In this document: piece by piece, positions 41,574 to 49,652 of the stretch
Layout: each line of letters starts with the position of its first letter
Numbering within the stretch: the first letter of the stretch is position 1
From: Mesorhizobium amorphae
GTDB lineage: Bacteria; Pseudomonadota; Alphaproteobacteria; Rhizobiales; Rhizobiaceae
DNA: 64,000 nucleotides
Reading direction: 5' to 3'
NCBI RefSeq assembly: GCF_014843845.1
Contig: NZ_JHQS01000128.1
Coordinates: forward strand, 31,760 to 95,759
Position numbers and translations under genes: made by a program
Notes under the pieces: model-generated
What the model was told of the DNA's origin: nothing
Databases searched by the model: none
The model's input: only the letters and a program-made list of their open reading frames with translations

Positions 41574-43538
41574 CTATCCCTGGTCCTGCTCGGCAAAGCG
41601 CACCAGCACGGTGCCGTCGCTGACCTGCGCGCCCTCGACCGCGATCTCGGCGATCACGCCGTCATGCGGCGCGGCAATCGTGTGTTCCATTTTCATTGCT
41701 TCCAGGATCAACAGTGGCTGGCCTTTGGTGACGGCGTCGCCTTTGCCCACGCGCACCAGCTTGACCAGGCCCGGCATCGGTGCCCGCAGGATGTCTGAAG
41801 CGGCGGCGGCTTCGTCCGCCTTGGCCAGCGGATCCGGCACCGCGAAATTGTAGCTGGTCGCGCCCTCGAACACGGTGATGTGGCCGGGCCAGCGGGCGAG
41901 GCGAGGGACGGCGCGAAGATCGTGCGAATTGACTGCTTCATAGGGAGCGTCCAGCGCGACCTCGAAGCGTCCGTCCGGCCGCACCGAAACCCGCGCGAGG
42001 ATATCCTCCTCGCCATGGCGCAGACGTGTGCGCCGCGCCACCGCGTGGAAATGCGCATAGCCGGCAAGCGATGACCAGGGATCGTCGGATGGCACTTGCG
42101 CCCCGGCGCCAGATGCCGCGAGCGCTGCTGCGGCGACGGTCTCGCCTCTCGGCGGCGGGACAACGGTCAGCGCCTCCTGATGCCGGCCGATCAGGCCGGT
42201 GTCGACATCGCCGGCCGCGAAATCCGCATCGGTGGCAAGCGCCGCAAGAAACGCGGCGTTGACCGTCGAGCCGGCGATTTCGGTCTGCGCCAACGCTGAA
42301 CCGAGCGCATCGAGTGCCGCTTGCCTGTCGCTGCCGTGCACGACCAGCTTGGCGATCATCGGGTCGTAGAAGGGCGAGATCGCATCGCCCGCCCGCACGC
42401 CGGTCTCGATGCGCATGGTAGCGCCTTCCGGTGCTGCGTCGGGAAATTTCAGATGATGAAGCGTGCCTGTCGCCGGCAGGAATCCCTTTGCCGCGTCTTC
42501 GGCATAGATGCGTGCCTCGATGGCGTGGCCGGAGAGCGTTATCTCGCTCTGTGTCTTCGGCAGCTTCTCGCCGGCCGCCACCCTGAGTTGCCATTCGACC
42601 AGGTCGGTGCCGGTGACCATTTCGGTGACGGGGTGCTCGACCTGCAGGCGGGTGTTCATCTCCATGAACCAGAAGCGGTCCGCCTTCAGCCCTTGCGAGG
42701 CATCGACGATGAATTCGATCGTGCCGGCGCCGGAATAGCTGATCGCCTTGGCGGCCTTCACCGCCGCTTCCGTCATCGCCTTGCGCAATGCCGGCGTCAT
42801 GCCGGGGGCAGGGGCTTCCTCGATCACCTTCTGGTGGCGGCGCTGCGCCGAGCAGTCGCGTTCGTAGAGATGCACGACGTTGCCGAAATTGTCGCCGAAC
42901 ACCTGCACCTCGATGTGCCTGGGCTTGTCGACATATTTTTCCACCAGCACGCGGTCGTCGCCGAACGCCGCCTTGGCCTCGCGCCGCGCGCCCGACAGGG
43001 CTTCGGAGAAATCGTCGGGATGCTCGACCCGCCGCATGCCCTTGCCGCCGCCGCCGGCGCGCGCCTTGATCAGCACGGGGTAACCGATCTCGCGCGCCTT
43101 GGAGGCGAGCAGCACGATCTCCTGCGCTTCGCCATGGTAGCCCGGCACCACCGGCACGCCGGCCTTCTCCATCAGCCGCTTGGCCGCGTCCTTCAGCCCC
43201 ATGGCGCGGATCGAGGCCGCCGACGGGCCGATGAAGGTGAGCCCCGCCGCGGTCACCTGATCGACAAAATCGGGATTTTCCGAGAGGAAGCCGTAGCCTG
43301 GGTGGATCGCCTGCGCACCCGTCGCCAACGCCGCGGCGACGACCTTGTCTCCGCGCAGATAGCTTTCGCCGACCGGCGAGGGACCGATATGCACGGCTTC
43401 GTCGGCCATCGCCACATGCATGGCCTTGGCGTCGGCGTCGGAATAGACGGCGACACAGCGCACACCCATTTTGCGCGCCGTGCGGATCACCCTGCAGGCG
43501 ATCTCACCGCGATTGACGATCAGGATCTTGGCGAACAT
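41574..43538 (-). CDS. mccA: 3-methylcrotonyl-CoA carboxylase alpha (biotin-containing) subunit
   Basis: The 654-residue subunit has the biotin carboxylase domain (ILIVNRGEIACRVIRTARKM; YVDKPRHIEVQVFGDNFGNV; FWFMEMNTRLQVEHPVTEM), a linking domain, and a C-terminal biotinyl domain with K616 in ILEAMKMEHTI. It carboxylates biotin with ATP and bicarbonate; the partner MccB transfers the carboxyl group to 3-methylcrotonyl-CoA in leucine breakdown. Propionyl- and geranyl-CoA carboxylases are similar, but ivd and mccB at 49.6-53.0 kb support this role. GGGAGGCTCC precedes the ATG. Today it is separated from mccB by about 6 kb, part of which is inserted DNA. Confidence 0.9.
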   Translation of the reverse strand: MFAKILIVNRGEIACRVIRTARKMGVRCVAVYSDADAKAMHVAMADEAVHIGPSPVGESYLRGDKVVAAALATGAQAIHPGYGFLSENPDFVDQVTAAGLTFIGPSAASIRAMGLKDAAKRLMEKAGVPVVPGYHGEAQEIVLLASKAREIGYPVLIKARAGGGGKGMRRVEHPDDFSEALSGARREAKAAFGDDRVLVEKYVDKPRHIEVQVFGDNFGNVVHLYERDCSAQRRHQKVIEEAPAPGMTPALRKAMTEAAVKAAKAISYSGAGTIEFIVDASQGLKADRFWFMEMNTRLQVEHPVTEMVTGTDLVEWQLRVAAGEKLPKTQSEITLSGHAIEARIYAEDAAKGFLPATGTLHHLKFPDAAPEGATMRIETGVRAGDAISPFYDPMIAKLVVHGSDRQAALDALGSALAQTEIAGSTVNAAFLAALATDADFAAGDVDTGLIGRHQEALTVVPPPRGETVAAAALAASGAGAQVPSDDPWSSLAGYAHFHAVARRTRLRHGEEDILARVSVRPDGRFEVALDAPYEAVNSHDLRAVPRLARWPGHITVFEGATSYNFAVPDPLAKADEAAAASDILRAPMPGLVKLVRVGKGDAVTKGQPLLILEAMKMEHTIAAPHDGVIAEIAVEGAQVSDGTVLVRFAEQDQG

Positions 43539-43587
43539 GGAGCCTCCCGGCGTTGCTTCGGGCGGCGCCAGTCTGGCAGGAACCAGC

Positions 43588-43968
43588 CTACTTGGAAGCT
43601 GCGATCTCGCAAGCTCCGCCGGTTGTGACCTTGTAATGAGCGCGGGTGGCCTTGCAGGATTTCATCGCCAGGTCCTCGGCCGCCTTCTGCGATTGCGCAT
43701 TCAGGTGCGCGCCGCAGATGATGTAGATCGACGTCACCCGCATGTAGGGGGTGGTCGCATAGGCCGAGTGGCCGCTGGCCGCCACATAGGCATTGTATGC
43801 CTTGGTGCAATCGGACTTCGGGTTTCCCGACAAAGTCGGGTGGAAACGGATATCGCCCTTGTTCCCAGCCAGCGATGCCGCCGACCCGGCGCCGGGCACC
43901 ACGAATATAAGCAATCCTGCAAGTATCGAGACAGTCGTGTTGCGAAAGTATTTCAGTTCCATTTTCAT
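43588..43968 (-). CDS. small exported protein of unknown function
   Basis: The 126-residue frame starts MKMELKYFRN; the second Met is an alternative start. A signal peptide (SILAGLLIFVVPGAGSAAS) is followed by a mature domain of about 95 residues with four Cys (SDCTKAYNAY, IICGAHLNAQ, MKSCKATRAH, GGACEIAAS), which could form two disulfides. I recognise no family. It lies 49 bases upstream of mccA on the same strand, between it and the macrodomain gene, and so was probably part of the original leucine-locus transcript. Confidence 0.7.
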   Translation of the reverse strand: MKMELKYFRNTTVSILAGLLIFVVPGAGSAASLAGNKGDIRFHPTLSGNPKSDCTKAYNAYVAASGHSAYATTPYMRVTSIYIICGAHLNAQSQKAAEDLAMKSCKATRAHYKVTTGGACEIAASK

Positions 43969-44082
43969 CCCATGCCCATTGGAAAGTGCAGGATGAGCAA
44001 TAGCGCCTAACTTCCGGCGCCGCCAGTTCTGGAATGAAAAATCGCACTTCGAGCTGTGGATCGATCGCTTCGGCCATGCAGT

Positions 44083-44613
44083 CTAGGCTCCACGATGGGC
44101 AGCAACGACCTGCCGGTATAGTTCTGCTGTCTGCTCGTCGAAACAGCAGAAGATGACGGTTTCTGGAACCGTGTTCTTATCGAGGAAGACGTCTGCCGTG
44201 GCGACGGCAATCTTCGTCGCCTCATCCTTCGGGTAGCGGTAGACGCCGGTCGAGATCGCCGGAAACGCCATCGTCCGGCAATCGTTGGCGGCGGCGAGTT
44301 CGAGCGAGCGGCGGTAGCAGGAGGCGAGCAGTTCGGCCTCACCCTTGCCGCCGCCTTGCCAGACCGGCCCGACCGTGTGGATGACACAGCGTGCCGGCAG
44401 CCTGTAGCCCTTGGTGAGTTTGGCATCGCCCGTCTTGCAGCCGTTCAGCATCCGGCATTCGGCCAGGAGTTCGGGACCGGCCGCGCGGTGAATGGCGCCG
44501 TCGACACCGCCGCCACCGAGCAGCGACGAATTGGCGGCATTGACGATGGCGTCGACCACCAGCTTGGTGATGTCGCCGGTGTGGACATTGATCCTGCTGC
44601 CGACCTGGCCCAT
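44083..44613 (-). CDS. macrodomain protein, O-acetyl-ADP-ribose deacetylase type
   Basis: Start ATG at 44613 gives 176 residues. The macrodomain signatures are INVHTGDITKLVVDAIVNAA, NSSLLGGGGVDGAIHRAAGP, IHTVGPVWQGG and FPAISTGVYRYPKDEATKIA, all close to the YmdB group that hydrolyses O-acetyl-ADP-ribose or removes mono-ADP-ribose. The Asn and Asp used for ribose binding and catalysis are present. In front of it lies a truncated copy of the mccB end with TGA-G-ATG spacing, the same junction found at the true mccB, so the gene originally followed mccB directly. Confidence 0.92.
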   Translation of the reverse strand: MGQVGSRINVHTGDITKLVVDAIVNAANSSLLGGGGVDGAIHRAAGPELLAECRMLNGCKTGDAKLTKGYRLPARCVIHTVGPVWQGGGKGEAELLASCYRRSLELAAANDCRTMAFPAISTGVYRYPKDEATKIAVATADVFLDKNTVPETVIFCCFDEQTAELYRQVVAAHRGA

Positions 44614-44664
44614 CTCACATCCTGAACACGCCGAAGCGTGTCTCATCGATCTCGGCATTGAGCG
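44533..44664. repeat. direct repeat at left edge of the insertion
   Basis: This 132-base block (mccB/macrodomain junction) aligns without gaps to 49521-49652, offset 4988 bases. By eye I count ten mismatches, about 92% identity. Most differences are at third codon positions, so both copies look like alleles of the same junction, not a recent perfect duplication. Weaker homology with deletions continues on both sides. Confidence 0.85.
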
Positions 44665-44742
44665 CTTTCGCTCGATGCCCTCGCACCAGCACCGGCGCCG
44701 CCTGCTCGTCGCCCATCACCGAAATGCGGGTATTCGGCCATA
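44615..44742 (-). pseudogene. truncated mccB 3' remnant
   Basis: Read on the minus strand this encodes fragments of the MccB C-terminus: WPNTRISVMGDEQAA, then, after missing about 170 bases, LNAEIDETRFGVFRM and stop. The intact gene at 49603 has WPNARISVMGGEQAA and LNAEIEETRFGVFRM. The internal deletion corresponds to 49653-49819 of the intact gene, plus about 11 bases more. It has no start and cannot make an enzyme. Homology ends near 44742, which marks the left border of the inserted DNA. Confidence 0.88.
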
Positions 44743-45033
44743 CCCTGCTTCGCAGTATGGTCATTGTCAAAGAGCATTCGCACCAAGGAAGTGGCTTGGA
44801 TACTATGACAGGTACGGACCCCGTGGCACGAGACGGCGTTGCGGCCAAATTGCCGTGAATAGATGGTCTGGCTACGCGGAGCTGAACAACTTTCCCGTTT
44901 TCTTGATAGCCGCTGGCGCCGTGCTGGAGAAGCCGAATTGGGACACCAGGCGGGCCGCAACGATGCTGACCCTATAGACTGTATTAGATAAGCTTCATAG
45001 AGTAGGTTTTCTGAACCCGGCGCGGGAAGACCG

Positions 45034-46947
45034 ATGACGGCAGAGATTGTTCGGCGGCGGCTTGCTGCGATATTGACAGCAGACGTTGTGGGTTACAGTC
45101 GGCTGATGGAGGCCGACGAAGCCGGTACCCTGGAGCGATTTCAAGCCAGTCGCAGCCGGTTGGTACTGCCTCTTGTCGAGGCTCATGGCGGACGGATTGT
45201 TAATCTGGTGGGGGATGCGTTGCTAGCTGAATTCCCCAGCGTGGTTTCCGCCGCGGATTGCGCCTTGAGCATCCAGGAGGCGCTGGCAACAGAGGAACGC
45301 GGATCCTCAGAGCATCCGCGTATTCAGTACCGTATCGGAGTAAATGTGGGCGATCTGATCGTCAAGGGCGATGACCTTTACGGAGAGAGCATTAATGTCG
45401 CTGCTCGTTTACAGAGTTTAGCCAAACCAGGAACTATTGCCGTATCCCAGAGTGTGCGCGACCACGTCGTGGGCCGGTTGGCTGTTGAATTCGAAGACTA
45501 TGGTGAGCATGTCGTAAAACGGGGCGAACGTCCAATCCGAGTCTTTGCGCTGACAAGAAGCACCGGTCGTGTCGAAGGCATCCCCGAATTGGAACGTTTG
45601 AATGTCTCCCGCCAAAGACCCGGCATTTGTGTGTTGCCTTTTTTGAACATGAGTGGCGATACCGAGCAGGAGTACTTCAGCGACGGCATAACCGAAGACG
45701 TTATCATCGATTTGTGCAAAGTGTCCGGGCTCTCGGTTGTCGCTCGGAATACAGCGTTCACATTCAAGGGGAAAGCAGTAGACGTTCCCCAAATAGCTCG
45801 GCAGTTAGGTGTTACCTACGTGGTCGAGGGTAGCGTGCGCAAGGCGGGGGGGCGGGTCCGCATAGCTGCGCAGTTGATAGATGGCATAAGAGGCGATCAT
45901 ATCTGGGCTGAGCGCTACGACCGCGAGCTTCAAAATATATTTGAGCTTCAGGCTCAGATATCTGAAGAAATTGTGGCGGCATTGAAGGTCAAACTGCTGC
46001 CAAGAGAGAAAAACGCGATTGAGCGGCGGTCAACCAATAATCCTGAGGCATACCAATTCTATCTACTCGCGCGTCACTACCTGCAGCATGGCTCAAGACA
46101 TGCCGAGATTGCGTTGCGTTTCTGTGGGCGTGCGATTGAGCTTGACCCCAATTATGCACGTGCATGGGCTATGATCGCTTTATACCAAGCTGAGGGGCAT
46201 TTGGCCGGTACATCAAGTGAGTCAGGATTGGCGGCGGCTGAGAAGGCGCTCTCGCTGGATCCGACATTGGCGGAGGCTCATGCCGCGAAGGGCCGAATTC
46301 TAGGCGAGATTGGCCGCTACGATGATGCGTTGAGAGCACACCAAGAATCACTGCGGCTCAGTCCCGATATATATGATGTCCGATACTGTATTGGGCGCAC
46401 TTATATTAGATTTGGTAAATTTCGTGACGCCATCGAGCACTTCCGGCGGGCGGCTGTTCTCTTACCAACAGATTATGTTTCTCCTGGCTTTGTGGCCCAG
46501 AGCTGCAGAGCAATTGGCCTTGAAGATGAAGCCCTTGCCGCCGCTACGCAGTCGCTGGATCGTGCTGAGAAGGAAATTGCAGTCCGCCCCGACAACTCAC
46601 ATGCGTTGGCGAGCGGTGCTTTGGCTCTTGCGTACCTGGGAGAAGTCGAACGCGCGAGAGGCTGGGTCTCACGCGCGCTTGTCGTTTGCGACGATTCTTT
46701 GGAGCAATATAACGTAGCTTGTGCGATGGCACAGATCGGCGAGATCGAGAAAGCGTTCGAACTGCTAGAGGCTTGCGTCAGCAAGATTCCTGCTCAGTTT
46801 CTGGATTGGATAAGGAATGACACCGATCTGGAGCCACTCCATGCACATCTGAGATACGACCACCTAATCGCGGCCGGGGAACGGAGGCTCTCAATCAATG
46901 AGGCTGACGCAAAGCGCGTCAGCAGTCTCCAACGGGCAATCTCATAG
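45034..46947 (+). CDS. class III adenylate/guanylate cyclase with TPR repeats
   Basis: The 637-residue protein has an N-terminal cyclase domain (residues about 6-185: LAAILTADVVGYSRLMEADE, GGRIVNLVGDALLAEF, RIGVNVGDLIVKGDDLYGES, NVAARLQSLAKPGTIAVSQS), with the two metal Asp and the transition-state Asn/Arg region visible. A TolB-like middle domain follows (LPFLNMSGDTEQEYFSDGIT, GVTYVVEGSVRKAGGRVRIA) and then several TPRs (ARAWAMIALYQAEGHLAGTS, AKGRILGEIGRYDDALRAHQ). This architecture is abundant in Mesorhizobium and Bradyrhizobium and lacks membrane segments. It makes cAMP (or cGMP) and may sense through the TPRs. GCGGGAAG precedes the ATG. It is the first gene inside the inserted segment. 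Confidence 0.9.
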   Translation: MTAEIVRRRLAAILTADVVGYSRLMEADEAGTLERFQASRSRLVLPLVEAHGGRIVNLVGDALLAEFPSVVSAADCALSIQEALATEERGSSEHPRIQYRIGVNVGDLIVKGDDLYGESINVAARLQSLAKPGTIAVSQSVRDHVVGRLAVEFEDYGEHVVKRGERPIRVFALTRSTGRVEGIPELERLNVSRQRPGICVLPFLNMSGDTEQEYFSDGITEDVIIDLCKVSGLSVVARNTAFTFKGKAVDVPQIARQLGVTYVVEGSVRKAGGRVRIAAQLIDGIRGDHIWAERYDRELQNIFELQAQISEEIVAALKVKLLPREKNAIERRSTNNPEAYQFYLLARHYLQHGSRHAEIALRFCGRAIELDPNYARAWAMIALYQAEGHLAGTSSESGLAAAEKALSLDPTLAEAHAAKGRILGEIGRYDDALRAHQESLRLSPDIYDVRYCIGRTYIRFGKFRDAIEHFRRAAVLLPTDYVSPGFVAQSCRAIGLEDEALAAATQSLDRAEKEIAVRPDNSHALASGALALAYLGEVERARGWVSRALVVCDDSLEQYNVACAMAQIGEIEKAFELLEACVSKIPAQFLDWIRNDTDLEPLHAHLRYDHLIAAGERRLSINEADAKRVSSLQRAIS

Positions 46948-47216
46948 GGGAACAGCGGGATTGAATTGCTGGGGCCAGTCACGAGCGAGGCTTTTCCGCA
47001 AGTAGCGACCTCAGGAACGGCCATAGAGTGTGGCAGGTTGCCGACCGAACCGGTCCTCTTGCTCGGCACTAGATGGGTTCTGGCAGCTTTCAGGCCGCGG
47101 TGTCCAACCCCCACTTGCTCATATGATTCAAATTCCAATCGTTATCCATTTGACATCTGCGAACACCGAGCATTTACTTCCACTTTCGACGCTATTTTGG
47201 TTGGGGAAGATCCGCG

Positions 47217-47414
47217 ATGGCCAAGGGGGGAAAAGACAAAAAACGAAACGGGCCAAAAAGCGGTTTCAAAGTTTCAATCAAGGTACAGATCTTACCTGGG
47301 CATGAGGTTTCCGAAGAAAAACGCAAACGTCCGAATGTGGCCAGGGTAGATATAGACGGACAGGAGTATTATGTTGTCTGTGGGCGGGCCAGTGTTGATC
47401 CGCCCAAGAAGTAG
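47217..47414 (+). CDS. 65-residue basic peptide, candidate modified precursor
   Basis: ATG 47217 follows TTGGGGAAGATCC, a good ribosome site. The product starts MAKGGKDKKRNGPKSG, then VSIKVQILPGHEVSEEKR, a strand-like VARVDIDGQEYYVVCGRA, and ends SVDPPKK. It has no signal peptide or membrane helix. Size, a basic disordered N-terminus and position before a PqqD-like gene and a radical SAM gene fit a precursor peptide of a RiPP-type pathway, but there is no clear leader cleavage motif. It may instead be a small accessory protein; the single Cys near the C-terminus is notable. Confidence 0.65.
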   Translation: MAKGGKDKKRNGPKSGFKVSIKVQILPGHEVSEEKRKRPNVARVDIDGQEYYVVCGRASVDPPKK

Positions 47415-47433
47415 AGTTGGATGATGTCTTAAG

Positions 47434-47787
47434 ATGTCGGCCTCCGACGACGCATGTCCGGGACCGTGGCGGTTGTCTCCGAATACATTCTGGCGATCGG
47501 AGGGGGATGAAATTATTGTGGCGACAGAGAGAACAATTCTTCGCCTCGACAGCCACTCCGCGGCCATTCTTTGTTCGATCCTTGGATCGTCGCTGAATAA
47601 CAAAATTGTTTTGTCTGAGCCGAATTTCGCCGCCGAAGAGGTCGAGGACTTGTATCAGTTGCTGAAAAGCGAGAACATGATACTCAGAGCGACCAAGGCA
47701 CTGGCCACAAATTCGAGAGAGGTTACTCATTTCGGGGCAGGCCCGTATGGAGCGGCACCTTCCAAGTATTCCAGAAAAGATATGTGA
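47434..47787 (+). CDS. PqqD/RRE-like small protein
   Basis: The 117-residue product shows a pattern like PqqD-type RiPP recognition elements: strands WRLSPNTFWRSEGDEIIVAT, then ILRLDSHSAAIL (compare the LN-x-S-A-x-x-I-L helix of PqqD), then helices EVEDLYQLLKSENMIL. A low-complexity tail of about 35 residues follows (FGAGPYGAAPSKYSRKDM). The ATG lacks a strong ribosome site but follows the peptide gene by 19 bases. A PqqD-like domain would bind a precursor leader and present it to the radical SAM enzyme encoded next. The assignment is by pattern only. Confidence 0.55.
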   Translation: MSASDDACPGPWRLSPNTFWRSEGDEIIVATERTILRLDSHSAAILCSILGSSLNNKIVLSEPNFAAEEVEDLYQLLKSENMILRATKALATNSREVTHFGAGPYGAAPSKYSRKDM

Positions 47788-47794
47788 CAGGTCA

Positions 47795-49363
47795 ATGCAG
47801 GCCGGCGATCTTGCGCTGGTGAATGTCCCATACGGTGGGCGCGATGTGGGCCAAAGCATGAGGCCGCTCGGGCTGAGCTACCTGGGCGCCTTTGTCTCGA
47901 GGCGAGGTATAAAAACCCAGGGATTTGATTTCTCCGACGCTGGCCTCTCGCCGAGCGAGATTGTTGCCCGATATCTCTCCGGCTATCCGATAGTTGGTTT
48001 GTCTTTTTACAACGTGAACGCCAAGTTCGCCTACCAACTCGCTACGGAAATAAAGCTTAGCAATCCTCAATGTATTGTCATAGCCGGTGGTCCGCACGTG
48101 TCTGCCGTTCATTCTTCTCTGCTTGTCGAACAGCAATCAATAGACATAATTGTTCGTAGCGAAGGTGAAGAAACTCTGGCAGAAGTGTTGAATGCCGTTA
48201 AAAATAGAGTGTCACTTACGGGCATTCGCGGCATTACGTATAGATCGCGCGGCCAGATAGTTATAGAACCGGACAGAGAGCGTCTTCAGGATCTTGACGA
48301 TCTTCCGGCACCGACTTTTGAATTCATTTCTCCCTACGAGGCCCGTCCCCTGTTCTATTTTGATAGGACGATTGGCGTCCGCAAACGAGCTGTGGCTCTC
48401 ATTACGAGCAGGAGCTGCCCTTATAGTTGCTCGTTTTGCGCGATAATCTTGATTGGCCGACAGTGGCGGAAGCTGAGCGCCGCGAAAGTGGTTTCCGATC
48501 TGAAGGATTTGGAAGAATTTCGCGGTGAACTGTATGAGCACGTCTATTTTCTCGACGCGAATTTCTTCGTCAGTGCGACTCGAGCGGTGGAAATTGCTGA
48601 GGCGCTCCACAGCTACAGACCCAGTCTAACATTTAGCTTTTCGACACGCGTCAATCAACTGATCAAGGGCCGACGTCTGATCTCTCAACTGAGACATCTG
48701 GGTTTAAGGGCCGTTGAGTTGGGCATAGAAAGCGGAAATGACAACGCCCTCCGGAGATTTGCGAAAGACACAACTGTTAGTCAAAACAAGGAAGCTCTAG
48801 AAATACTTAATGAAAATCGAATTCAGCTTTTTCTAGACTTCATAATGTTTGACGCGGAAGGGACTATTGAAGAGTTAAATCAAAATATTGAATTTATACA
48901 CCAAAATAAGCTTGACTCATATATCCCTTGGGACCACTTGTTTTCATACATGACTCCTTATGTGGGTACGGAGATTCGACGTCATTATGAGCAACTAAAA
49001 GGATATTCCTTCGAGACAGATGAGTTGCCGGATCCGGCGGATTTGTTCGAGAATCTCGACGTTAAGGCTGTATTCAAGGAGTTTTGGAGGTTGCGTCAGT
49101 ATGTTCCGGGGCTAGAGCGTGCTTTGATCCGTGTAGAGCAGCGCGTTAGAAACGCCTCGGAATGGGGACTTGAGGCAGCGCGCGACAAACTCAACGCAGT
49201 TACACTCCGGCGCCTTCCGTTCGTGGTTCTGAAGAACCTCATAGCTCAGTCCCGTTCCGGTGGCATCGTTTCCTTCGAGCAAGCAGTGCCAAAATTTGTT
49301 GACGACTTCGAAAATGGACACACGTTGATGGATTTTTTGCACTGGCAAGAGGCGCACGGGTGA
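47795..49363 (+). CDS. radical SAM protein with B12-binding domain
   Basis: Start chosen at ATG 47795, seven bases after the preceding stop; an upstream ATG at 47747 would overlap that gene. The 522-residue enzyme has an N-terminal cobalamin-binding-type fold (ALVNVPYGGRDVGQ, RPLGLSYLGAFVSRRGIKTQ, IVIAGGPHVSAVHSSLLV) and a radical SAM core with C208, C212, C215 in SRSCPYSCSFCA and the strand GLRAVELGIESGNDNAL. The C-terminal 120 residues match nothing I recognise. Such enzymes methylate unactivated carbons or rearrange them. Base composition is visibly more AT-rich than the flanks, as expected for transferred DNA. It is the last gene of the inserted cassette. Confidence 0.9.
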   Translation: MQAGDLALVNVPYGGRDVGQSMRPLGLSYLGAFVSRRGIKTQGFDFSDAGLSPSEIVARYLSGYPIVGLSFYNVNAKFAYQLATEIKLSNPQCIVIAGGPHVSAVHSSLLVEQQSIDIIVRSEGEETLAEVLNAVKNRVSLTGIRGITYRSRGQIVIEPDRERLQDLDDLPAPTFEFISPYEARPLFYFDRTIGVRKRAVALITSRSCPYSCSFCAIILIGRQWRKLSAAKVVSDLKDLEEFRGELYEHVYFLDANFFVSATRAVEIAEALHSYRPSLTFSFSTRVNQLIKGRRLISQLRHLGLRAVELGIESGNDNALRRFAKDTTVSQNKEALEILNENRIQLFLDFIMFDAEGTIEELNQNIEFIHQNKLDSYIPWDHLFSYMTPYVGTEIRRHYEQLKGYSFETDELPDPADLFENLDVKAVFKEFWRLRQYVPGLERALIRVEQRVRNASEWGLEAARDKLNAVTLRRLPFVVLKNLIAQSRSGGIVSFEQAVPKFVDDFENGHTLMDFLHWQEAHG

Positions 49364-49497
49364 CGCACTCGGAAAATGCCGCCCGAAGTCCGTAGCCTGG
49401 CCTTTTGGGTCCTAGGCCCCAGCGATCAAACAGATGCTCGATCGATCTCTGCAACGCCGGCTTCAGCCTTCTCGATCGGTGACGTTTCCCAGAATAA

Positions 49498-49601
49498 TCC
49501 ATGGTGAGTTTTGCATCGTAGGCGGCATTGACGATGGCGTCGACCGCCAGTTTGGTGATGTCGCCGGTATGGACGCCGATCCCGCTGCCGATCTGGCCCA
49601 T
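49498..49601 (-). pseudogene. truncated macrodomain-gene 5' remnant
   Basis: On the minus strand ATG at 49601 opens MGQIGSGIGVHTGDITKL, continues AVDAIVNAAYDAKLTM and then loses homology. The intact gene at 44613 has MGQVGSRINVHTGDITKL and DAIVNAANSS, with GDAKLTKGY about 34 residues later, so about 103 bases have been lost inside this copy. No catalytic region remains. It sits immediately after the intact mccB stop, as the native neighbour would. Confidence 0.88.
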
Positions 49602-49652
49602 CTCACATTCTGAACACGCCGAAGCGTGTCTCCTCGATCTCGGCATTGAGCG
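49521..49652. repeat. direct repeat at right edge of the insertion
   Basis: Partner of 44533-44664. It spans the end of intact mccB and the start of the broken macrodomain copy. Weaker homology to the left edge continues to about 49498 on one side and, beyond a 167-base deletion in the other copy, from 49820 to about 49902 on the other. Confidence 0.85.

Noticed and set aside
46966..47349. 127-codon plus-strand frame overlapping the 65-residue peptide gene
   Set aside because: No ribosome site, rare-looking composition, and it conflicts with the better-supported peptide frame at 47217.
44533..49652. Interpretation of the flanking repeats as attachment sites of an integrated element
   Set aside because: They are 132 bases long, diverged, made of coding sequence, and no integrase is present; recombination between homologous junctions explains them better.
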